A stretch of DNA of 64,000 nt from JAHIKV01 sp963733145 (GTDB taxonomy: Bacteria > Planctomycetota > Planctomycetia > Pirellulales > Thermoguttaceae), in NCBI GenBank assembly GCA_963733145.1, contig CAVTCJ010000017.1, positions 1-64,000 of the forward strand, given 5' to 3'. The notes beneath the pieces were generated by a model that saw nothing but the letters and a program-made list of their open reading frames with translations, was not told the DNA's origin and searched no databases. The position numbers and the translations under genes are program-made. Position 1 is the stretch's first letter. Each line of letters starts with the position of its first letter. Shown here piece by piece: positions 57,596 through 64,000 of this stretch.

Positions 57596-58264
57596 CTATG
57601 CCGGGATTTTGCCCGCCTTCTTGAGATATGCCAGCACCTCGTCGGCCAGAGCTTCGGGCGTCTTCGAGCCGGCATCCAAGACCAGTTCGGGCTTGAGTGG
57701 TGGTTCATAAGGGTCGTCAATTCCCGTAAACCCCCTAAGCTCCCCGGCCCGCGCTTTTTTGTATAGGCCCTTGGGGTCTCTGGCTTCGCAAACTTCCAGC
57801 GGCGCATCGACGAAGACCTCAATGAAATCCCCGCCCGGCAAAGCTGCCCGGACGCGATCGCGATCTACCCGGTATGGGCTGATGAAGGCCGTGATGGCGA
57901 TAAGACCGGCATCGGAGAAGAGTTTAGCCACGGCGCCGATACGCCGGATGTTCTCCTCCCGATCCTGGGCGGAGAATCCCAGGCCGAACCGCTTGGCGAA
58001 CTCCTCGCCGTGGCGGTCCTTGAGCATGCCCGGCCCGGCGTTCAGTCCGTGGCGGACGTTGTCGCCATCGAGGACGAAGCTGTGCAGGCCCAGCGAGTGC
58101 AGCCGGTGGTCCAGCAGGTTGGCCACGGTGCTTTTTCCGCAGGCGCTGAGGCCGGTGAACCAGACCACGCAGCCGGAATGACCGTGGAGTTGTTCCCTTT
58201 CTTGCCGCGAGACGGCGTGTTCGTGCCAATGTACTTGTACTTGCTCGTGTTGTGGAGTTGTCAT
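57596..58264 (-). CDS. cysC: Adenylylsulfate (APS) kinase CysC
   Basis: Phosphorylates APS to PAPS for sulfation. A 222-aa protein with Walker A GLSACGKST, then DGDNVRHGLN, GLGFSAQDREENIRRIGAVA, AFISPYRVDRDRVR and the end DPYEPPLKPELVLD. No sulfotransferase is visible next door; sulfated polysaccharides fit the fucosidase and exopolysaccharide theme. The N-terminal 30 residues extend beyond the core. Confidence 0.93.
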   Translation of the reverse strand: MTTPQHEQVQVHWHEHAVSRQEREQLHGHSGCVVWFTGLSACGKSTVANLLDHRLHSLGLHSFVLDGDNVRHGLNAGPGMLKDRHGEEFAKRFGLGFSAQDREENIRRIGAVAKLFSDAGLIAITAFISPYRVDRDRVRAALPGGDFIEVFVDAPLEVCEARDPKGLYKKARAGELRGFTGIDDPYEPPLKPELVLDAGSKTPEALADEVLAYLKKAGKIPA

Positions 58265-58304
58265 CAGTGGATAATATGGTGTGTGCGGACTTGGGGCTGT
58301 TTGT

Positions 58305-58520
58305 GTTTAGCCCCCGCGTCCACGCGGGGAGAAACGCCGCGTGGACGCGGCGGCTAAACAGTTACGAGGTCGGAAACCGTCAGTATCGTGGAAATCGCGC
58401 CACTTCGCAAGTGGCCGCGTTAAACGCTTGGGGCACGAAATCCTGGCAAGTCGGTTATTCTGAGCGTAGCGAAGAATCTCCGTAATTCCAACGAGATTCT
58501 TCGCTGCGCTCAGAATGACG
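58305..58520. repeat. Repeat cluster
   Basis: A GTTTAGCCCCCGCGTCCACG palindrome (58308-58350) followed by a GTCATTCTGAGCG-type palindrome (58455-58520, 19-nt loop). Both families recur elsewhere in the window. No gene. Confidence 0.8.
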
Positions 58521-58549
58521 CCAGCGCCAAGAAATCTCGCCGCAACCCG

Positions 58550-59506
58550 TTAAACCCGGCGGAGCCAGATTTCGCGCCAGTAGAGATAGTTTGCCCTGGG
58601 GCAGTTCTGAAAGCACAGCCCTTGACAGACCAGCCCCTCGAGAATCACCGTGTTCGAGAGATTCGCCATTTTTCCGGTGTCTTCGACGATGATTTTTCGG
58701 ACGGGCCTCGCCACCCGGCAGCGACGGCCGCAGTAGAGGGCCATCTCCGGCTCGAACGACAGCCCGCGATTTCTTCCCCGCGCGTCGAGGGTCGCCTCGA
58801 TTTCCGCGAGGCTCTTGATTTCGACCAGTTCGCCCGGCTGAAGATTCAACTCCTCGGTGAGGGTTTTCTTCTGCTCGCCGCTGATCTGATTGAAGTATCG
58901 GCCGAAGATCAGCCGCCACAGCCGGTTCGCCAACGCCATCCGGAGGAAATAACCGAACCGCCGCGGCGAAAGCTCGCCGATCCGCATGTCGCGGAGGTAA
59001 CGCCGCATCTTGCCCGTGGAACAATCCGTGGTGGCCGCGGCCAGTTCGGTGGACTGGCAGAAGAAGCGGTCGCCTTCGGTCGTCGGGAGTTGCGGCGCGG
59101 CCGCCCCCGGCTGTGCGGATTCCGATTCACGGCCGGGGGCGGCCGTGCCACACGAGTCGGCCGCGCCGTCGTTGGAAAGATCGGCCGGCTTCAGCCAAAC
59201 TTGCTTCCAAAAGAACAAACAGCCGCGTTGGCAGCCATCGTGGGCCGAACCGTCGCAGCGGAGGTCCTCGAGGAAGACCGCGTCGCGCATGGTGCGCATT
59301 CCGATCCCTTCGACGCAAGTCTTTTCCGCGCGGCGATGGACGCGAAACGTCCGGCCGCAGAAGGGGATCATTTCGGGCATAAAGGGGAGGCCGTCGAACT
59401 TGGCTTCGCCGTCGAGGGTGGCCCGGATTTCATCCAGGCCGCGGACGGTGACGTATTGTCCCCGCCGAAGTTCGACTCCCTTTTTCCGCCGGCTTTTATC
59501 GCCCAT
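58550..59506 (-). CDS. Duplicated Cys-rich protein of unknown function
   Basis: A 318-aa protein whose two halves repeat the same pattern: GQYVTVRGLDEIRATLDGEA ... FCGRTFRVHRRAEKTCVEG ... FLEDLRCDGSAHDGCQRGCLFFW and GELVEIKSLAEIEATLDARG ... YCGRRCRVARPVRKIIVED ... ILEGLVCQGLCFQNCPRANYLYW. Each half therefore has an SH3-like piece and a Cys-rich ending (four or so cysteines) that may bind metal or an Fe-S cluster. No family is recognised. A palindromic repeat is inserted in frame in the spacer (59095-59153). Confidence 0.72.
   Translation of the reverse strand: MGDKSRRKKGVELRRGQYVTVRGLDEIRATLDGEAKFDGLPFMPEMIPFCGRTFRVHRRAEKTCVEGIGMRTMRDAVFLEDLRCDGSAHDGCQRGCLFFWKQVWLKPADLSNDGAADSCGTAAPGRESESAQPGAAAPQLPTTEGDRFFCQSTELAAATTDCSTGKMRRYLRDMRIGELSPRRFGYFLRMALANRLWRLIFGRYFNQISGEQKKTLTEELNLQPGELVEIKSLAEIEATLDARGRNRGLSFEPEMALYCGRRCRVARPVRKIIVEDTGKMANLSNTVILEGLVCQGLCFQNCPRANYLYWREIWLRRV
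59095..59153. repeat. Palindromic repeat inside the Cys-rich gene
   Basis: Arms GGCCGCCCCCGGCTGTG and CGGCCGGGGGCGGCCGTGCC around a short loop. Translation (AAPGRESESAQPGAAA) stays in frame in the spacer between the two repeats of the protein. Confidence 0.78.
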
Positions 59507-59860
59507 CGAGCCCTCACCAAATCTGTATATATGAATTATCGGTCAAATGAACTATACATCTGGCGAAGAACGGGAGCGGGGCAATTTTTTCCGCGTCGCA
59601 GCAATGCTATTTTCAAAAGGGCGTCATTCGGATATTGCCCCCCCCAATAGCTGCAAACAACTTAAAGCTGGTCCCAACTACTGTCACCACCTCCAGAATC
59701 ATAATGATAGTGGCTATTCACCCCTCGCTTGCGCTTCGGGCTGGTGGAGGACAGGTCAGAAATGCGGGCTAATGTATGCCCTGCCCAGGTTGACAGCCGG
59801 GGCCAAGTTGTTTAGGATGCTTGGTTTCCTATGCAGATAATCCACTAGAGGTATATAGGT
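59507..59860. other. Intergenic region upstream of rpmF
   Basis: About 350 bases with no supported gene. It should hold the promoter of the rpmF-fab operon. Confidence 0.5.
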
Positions 59861-60040
59861 ATGGCTGTTCCGAAACGCAGGCAGAGTCGATCCCGCACCG
59901 GCAAACGCCGTGCGCACGACGCCAAGAAACCGAAGCAGATCTCCTACTGCGAGCAGTGCAGCACGGCGCTGCCCACGCACACGGTCTGCCCGAAATGTGG
60001 TCATTACATGGGCCGAAAAGTCGTCGAGACCGAGTCTTGA
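59861..60040 (+). CDS. rpmF: Ribosomal protein L32
   Basis: A 59-aa protein: MAVPKRRQSRSRTGKRRAHD start, then two CxxC zinc pairs (CEQCSTALPTHTVC-PKCGHYMG) and VVETES end. L32 is the usual first gene of the fatty-acid operon. Its TGA overlaps the fabD TTG start. Confidence 0.95.
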   Translation: MAVPKRRQSRSRTGKRRAHDAKKPKQISYCEQCSTALPTHTVCPKCGHYMGRKVVETES

Positions 60041-60944
60041 GCAGAATCGCATTCCTCTTTCCCGGACAAGGGCGCAGACGGTGGGAATGGGCCGGCGGTT
60101 GGCCGAGTCGTTTCCTGCCGCCCGCCGGCTTTACGATCGCGCCGCCGAAGTGCTCGGCTACGACCTGGCCAAGCTCTGCTTCGAGGGTCCGGCCGACGAG
60201 TTGGATTCCACCGTGTGCAGCCAGCCGGCGATCTTCGTCACCAGCCTGGCCGCCCTGGAATCGCTACGGGCCGAATCGCCCGACGTGGTCCTCGCCTGTG
60301 AAGCCACCGCCGGACTGAGCTTGGGCGAATATACGGCCATGGCCTTTGCCGGCGTGATGGAGTTCGAGGACGCCTTGATGCTCGTGCAGCGCCGCGGCGC
60401 GGCCATGCAAGAGGCGGCCGACGCCACCGCCGGCGGCATGGTGGGCATCCTCGGCCTGGAACCGGTCGAGGTCGGGGCCCTCTGCGAGAAGGCCCGCGAC
60501 GGCGACATCCTCAAAATCGCCAATCTCCTTTGTCCGGGCAACGTGGTGATCTCGGGCAGCCTGGCCGCTTGCGAGCGGGCGGCGGAAATGGCCCGGTCCC
60601 AAGGCGCCATGAAAGCCGTCCCTCTGGCCGTGGCCGGGGCTTTTCACACCGAAATCATGCGTCCCGCCGACCGCCGCTGCGCCGAAGTCCTCGCCGACGT
60701 GCCCATGCGAAAGCCGCGCATCCCGGTCATCTCGAACGTTGACGCGAAACCGCATGACGACCCCGAGGAAATCCGGCAGATCCTCGTCCGCCAAATCCTG
60801 CAGCCCGTACTGTGGGAAGACTCGATGCGGTACATGATCGGGCAGGGGCTGGACCAATTTTACGAGGTCGGCCCCGGCCGCGTGCTTCGCGGCTTGCTGC
60901 GGCGGATCGACCGCAACGTCTCCTGCCAATGCGTCGAGGTATGA
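60037..60944 (+). CDS. fabD: Malonyl CoA-ACP transacylase FabD, one apparent frameshift
   Basis: Transfers malonyl groups from CoA to ACP. The TTG start at 60037 overlaps rpmF by four bases and gives SRIAFLFPGQG; then the frame breaks at GGACAAGGGCGCAGACG (about 60072). One extra G gives FPGQGAQTVGMGRRLAESFP and restores an intact 302-aa protein with GLSLGEYTAM, AFHTEIM and FYEVGPGRVL. Since fabD is essential, the break is most likely a sequencing error. It shares the GGGCGC context with three other genes. Confidence 0.9.
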
Positions 60945-60949
60945 AGGAA

Positions 60950-61038
60950 GGATGAGGGATGAAGGATGAAGGACGAGAGGTTTGATTTCCGCTTGCGGTT
61001 TCGCACTATTTTTCAATTGACAACTGACAACTGAGAAC
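60950..61038. repeat. Two heptamer tandem arrays before fabG
   Basis: GGATGAG/GGATGAA/GGATGAA/GGACGAG (60950-60977) and TGACAAC/TGACAAC/TGAGAAC (61018-61038), again 7-bp units. They occupy the fabD-fabG spacer. Confidence 0.75.
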
Positions 61039-61044
61039 AATATC

Positions 61045-61803
61045 GTGACCAGCCGAATTACCGCGAACCTGAACGGACAGACGGCCCTGGTGACCGGCGC
61101 CGCGCGGGGCTTGGGCCGATGCATCGCCCAAACCTTGGCCGCCGCCGGCGCACAAGTCGCCTGCGTCGATGTCAACGCCGAAAGCCTCACCGACACCGTG
61201 GCCACGATCCGCGGGGCGGGCGGGACGGCCGAGCCCCTCACTTGCGACGTCACCGACGCCGGCGGGGTCGCCGAAACCGTCGACGACGTGCTCAAACGCT
61301 GGGGCCGGCTGGACATCCTGGTCAACAACGCCGGCATCACCCGCGACAACGTCATCGTGCGGATGAAGGACGAGCAGTGGGACGCGGTAATCAACATCAA
61401 CCTCCGCGGCACGTTCCTCTTCACCCGCGCCGCCGCCCGGCCGATGATGAAGAGCCGCCGGGGACGGATCATCAACGTCGCCAGCGTCTCGGGGCTGATC
61501 GGCAACCCGGGCCAGACGAATTACTCGGCCTCGAAGGCCGGCGTGATCGGACTGACCCGCACCGTCGCCCGCGAACTGGCCGGCCGGAACATCACCGTCA
61601 ACGCCGTCGCGCCGGGCTTCATCGCCACCGACATGACCGCCGCCTTGGGCGAGGAGGTCGTCGAGCAGGTCCGCAAGGAGATCCCCCTGGGCCGGTTGGG
61701 AGACCCCCAAGATGTGGCCGATGCGGTCCTCTTCCTGGCCAGCGACGCCGCTTCGTTCATCACCGGCCACGTTTTGACAATTGACGGCGGTTTAACCGTA
61801 TAG
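61045..61803 (+). CDS. fabG: 3-oxoacyl-ACP reductase FabG
   Basis: A 252-aa short-chain dehydrogenase: ALVTGAARGLGRCIAQTLA cofactor motif, NNAGITRDN, catalytic SVSGLIGNPGQTNYSASKAG (Ser-Tyr-Lys) and PGFIATDMT. Start is GTG at 61045. It follows fabD across a heptamer-containing spacer. Confidence 0.95.
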   Translation: MTSRITANLNGQTALVTGAARGLGRCIAQTLAAAGAQVACVDVNAESLTDTVATIRGAGGTAEPLTCDVTDAGGVAETVDDVLKRWGRLDILVNNAGITRDNVIVRMKDEQWDAVININLRGTFLFTRAAARPMMKSRRGRIINVASVSGLIGNPGQTNYSASKAGVIGLTRTVARELAGRNITVNAVAPGFIATDMTAALGEEVVEQVRKEIPLGRLGDPQDVADAVLFLASDAASFITGHVLTIDGGLTV

Positions 61804-61974
61804 GGCTGGACACGGACGGAAAAAACCGGTATACCTTGCGAGATTAGTGGAAAATAGGGTAATCCGTAGGGGTTGCGGCCCAGAACCAAAGAATTCGACC
61901 TCATGGGTGGGGATTGCCGCCGGAGTGCATCCCCCAAGAAATACTTTTTTTGTTGTATCAGGAGGAATATCAAG
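61804..61974. other. fabG-acpP spacer
   Basis: 171 bases without gene. It ends with SD GGAGGA (61961-61966), ideally placed for the acpP GTG start. Confidence 0.6.
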
Positions 61975-62232
61975 GTGGCCTCAGTTCAAGAGCGAGTCAT
62001 CGATATCGTTGCCGAGCAGCTTGGCGTCAGCAAGGACCAGATCACCCGCGAAACATCGTTCGTCAACGATCTGGGCGCTGACAGTCTGGATACGGTTGAA
62101 TTGGTGATGGAACTCGAAGAAGAGTTCGACATCAATATCCCCGACGACGTGGCGGAAAAAATTCAAACGGTCGGGCAAGCCATCGACCACATTGAAAAAG
62201 CCGTCGAAAACACCGAAGCATCCTCTGCCTAA
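61975..62232 (+). CDS. acpP: Acyl carrier protein
   Basis: An 85-aa acidic ACP starting at GTG (VASVQERVIDIVAEQLGVSK) with the phosphopantetheine site LGADSLDTVELVMELEEEF (Ser37). An upstream in-frame ATG (61873) lacks an SD. Confidence 0.95.
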   Translation: MASVQERVIDIVAEQLGVSKDQITRETSFVNDLGADSLDTVELVMELEEEFDINIPDDVAEKIQTVGQAIDHIEKAVENTEASSA

Positions 62233-62241
62233 CTCACTCGC

Positions 62242-63486
62242 ATGAAACGCCGCGTCGTCGTCACGGGCATCGGCGCCGTCACCTCGCTCGGATGCAAGGT
62301 GGACGAGCTGTGGACTCGCATCCTCAACGGCGAGAGCGGAGTCGGTCTGTTGGAACGTCTCGACGTCGCCGACTACCGCGTCCGTTTCGGCGGGGAAGTC
62401 CGCAATTGGTCCGTCGATGGATACATCGAATCGAAGGACATCAAACGCTTCGACCGCTTCGTCCAGTTCGCCTACGTCGCCGGGCTGAACGCCGTCGCCG
62501 ATTCGGGCCTCGACTTCTCGAAGGACGTGCCCTGGCGCTGCGGCGTCGTCATGGGCTCCGGCATCGGCGGCCTGGAAACCATCGAACTCCAGCACGATCG
62601 CCTGCTGCAAAAGGGACCGAGCAAGGTCTCCGCCTTCACCATCCCCAAGTTGATCGGCAACGCGGCCAGCGCCCAGTTGGCCATCCAGTACGGCTTGCGG
62701 GGTCCGAACCAGGTGGTGGTCACCGCCTGCGCCAGCGCCACGAACGCCATCGGCGACGCCTACAAGCTGATCCGCGACGATGAAACCGACGTGATGATCA
62801 CCGGCGGCAGCGAGGCCGCCTTGACCCACATCGGGCTCAGCGCCTTCGCCGCCATGCGGGCACTTTCCGAACGGAACGACGATCCGGCCCACGCCAGCCG
62901 GCCCTTCGACCGCGACCGCGACGGCTTCATCCTCAGCGAAGGCGCCGGCTTGTTGGTGCTCGAAGAGTTGGAGCACGCCCAGGCCCGCGGCGCCCACGTC
63001 TACGGCGAAATGTACGGCTACGGCGTAAGCTGCGACGCCGGACACATCACCGCCCCGGACCGCAACGGCGCGGCGGCGGCGTATGCCATGAAAATGGCGA
63101 TCGACAACGCCGGCCTGACACCCGCCGACATCGACTACATCAACGCCCACGGCACCAGCACGCCGCTGAACGACGCCGCCGAAACGGCCGCCATCAAAAC
63201 CGTCTTCGGCGAACGAGCCCGCGCGGTCAGCATCTCCAGCACGAAGAGCCAGTTGGGCCATCTGCTCGGCGCCAGCGGCGGCGTGGAGTTGATCCTCAGC
63301 CTGTTGGCCATCCGCGACGGCGTGGTCCCGCCCACGATCAACTACGAGACGCCCGACCCCGAGTGCGACCTCGACTACACGCCCAATCAGCCCCGGCAGC
63401 GGAACATTTCCGCGGCCATGTCCAACAGCTTCGGCTTCGGCGGCCACAACGGCTCGCTCGTCTTCGGCAAGCTGCGGAACGGGTGA
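62242..63486 (+). CDS. fabF: 3-oxoacyl-ACP synthase II FabF
   Basis: A 414-aa condensing enzyme: RRVVVTGIGAVTSLGCKVDE start, catalytic Cys in VTACASATNAIGDAYKLI, His in NAHGTSTPLNDAAET and KSQLGHLLGASG, and SNSFGFGGHNGSLVF end. It starts nine bases after acpP stops. Last gene of the fab operon. Confidence 0.95.
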   Translation: MKRRVVVTGIGAVTSLGCKVDELWTRILNGESGVGLLERLDVADYRVRFGGEVRNWSVDGYIESKDIKRFDRFVQFAYVAGLNAVADSGLDFSKDVPWRCGVVMGSGIGGLETIELQHDRLLQKGPSKVSAFTIPKLIGNAASAQLAIQYGLRGPNQVVVTACASATNAIGDAYKLIRDDETDVMITGGSEAALTHIGLSAFAAMRALSERNDDPAHASRPFDRDRDGFILSEGAGLLVLEELEHAQARGAHVYGEMYGYGVSCDAGHITAPDRNGAAAAYAMKMAIDNAGLTPADIDYINAHGTSTPLNDAAETAAIKTVFGERARAVSISSTKSQLGHLLGASGGVELILSLLAIRDGVVPPTINYETPDPECDLDYTPNQPRQRNISAAMSNSFGFGGHNGSLVFGKLRNG

Positions 63487-64000
63487 TTACTCCCGCGTCG
63501 TGGCCGTCGGCCGCGGAGCAGTGCGCAACCATGCCTCCCGGGCCGTGACGACAGACTGCTCCGCGTCGCTGCAATGCAGGCGATGGTCGCCGACTGGAGG
63601 GGCGTCTTGAAAAGTGCAATTGCAGAGGCGCAACTGCGGGGCTTGCGAGAGCACGGCCGCACGGGCTGCCCCCTGGGCAGTGTCAGCCTTGTGGCCCATT
63701 TGAGCGGCTCGTCGGCCGAACTCTCCGCCCGCGAAAAGCAGGTCGTCTATTGATACTACTTAGTTTCTGTTGCGGAAAGGGTGATTCGGTCGGATTGTCG
63801 CCTTTCGCTCCGCGAAAGTAGCGTGAACTGCCCACAACTTTCGCGGAGCGAAAGGCGACAAAAGGCTTTCCGCAACAGAAACTACTTAAGCCTCCATAAT
63901 TGCCCATGCATCGACAGTCGGTTCGTGTCCCGCGAATCGGCCATGGCTGCCCCACCCTTTCGGACCCCTTGACACATCCGGCTATCATGGTAGTATGAGT
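63487..64000. other. Non-coding right end of the window, with one MITE-like repeat
   Basis: No gene is supported in the last 514 bases. Most of it is a composite palindrome (63755-63887). Confidence 0.6.
63755..63887. repeat. MITE-like nested palindrome
   Basis: Outer arms TAGTTTCTGTTGCGGAAAG (63761-63779) and complement (63866-63884); inner arms GTCGCCTTTCGCTCCGCGAA (63799) and complement. ACTACTT appears directly at both ends (63755-63761 and 63881-63887), a possible duplication. Not coding. Confidence 0.8.

Overview
The window looks like a high-GC chromosomal segment of a planctomycete (Pirellulales-like). The signs are a DUF1559 protein with a pilin-type N-terminus, several PEP-CTERM proteins, ECF sigma/FecR pairs whose FecR protein ends in a carbohydrate-binding-like domain, an integrase of the type seen in planctomycetes, and a very high load of short dispersed palindromic repeats. 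No rRNA, CRISPR array or complete large operon other than the fatty-acid cluster is present. All calls come from reading the sequence; no database was searched.

Layout. 1-4440: a decayed defence island (GHKL ATPase, small conserved protein, type II restriction endonuclease, N6-adenine methyltransferase), every gene broken by several frameshifts. 4922-4995: tRNA-Arg(ACG). 4956-14719: a 9.8-kb integrated element bounded by a 40-bp direct repeat of the tRNA 5' half. It carries an integrase, small regulators, a replication ATPase, an origin-like repeat array, a CHC2 primase and a terminase pair, but no portal, capsid or tail genes, so it resembles a phage satellite. 14.9-19.7 kb: orphan zinc anti-sigma-like operon, a two-subunit cytochrome bd-like oxidase with a fused c-type heme domain, then RND and MFS transporter remnants. 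20-24.6 kb: dnaA, msrA and small proteins. 25-31.8 kb: polyphosphate cluster (CHAD, Ppx/GppA, PPK1) interrupted by an AT-rich insert with a HARE-HTH protein and a DUF433/PIN-like toxin-antitoxin pair. 32-34.4 kb: pabA/pabB. 34.9-37.3 kb: three PEP-CTERM genes, two of them broken. 37.4-39.5 kb: lipoprotein and alpha-L-fucosidase. 39.6-47.1 kb: two mirror-image modules, each sigma factor - FecR/carbohydrate-binding protein - PEP-CTERM protein, pointing away from each other. 47.3-51.3 kb: DUF1559 protein, small lipoprotein, duplicated six-hairpin-type protein. 51.5-52.7 kb: IS630-family element. 52.9-59.5 kb: TPR protein, polysaccharide-export lipoprotein, ThuA-like protein, two BON proteins, CysC and a duplicated Cys-rich protein. 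59.8-63.5 kb: rpmF-fabD-fabG-acpP-fabF.

Three themes run through the window. (1) Satellite-like biology at a tRNA gene: the element regenerates an intact tRNA but replaces its promoter. (2) Repeat biology: palindromic repeats sit not only between genes but in frame inside the linkers of dnaA, pabB, the oxidase, both FecR genes, the DUF1559 leader and others, and 7-bp tandem repeats sit in both FecR genes, one of which is out of frame just after them. (3) Four otherwise intact genes (terL, ppk1, a lipoprotein, fabD) each lack one G in a GGGGCGC context, which suggests consensus errors rather than real pseudogenes.
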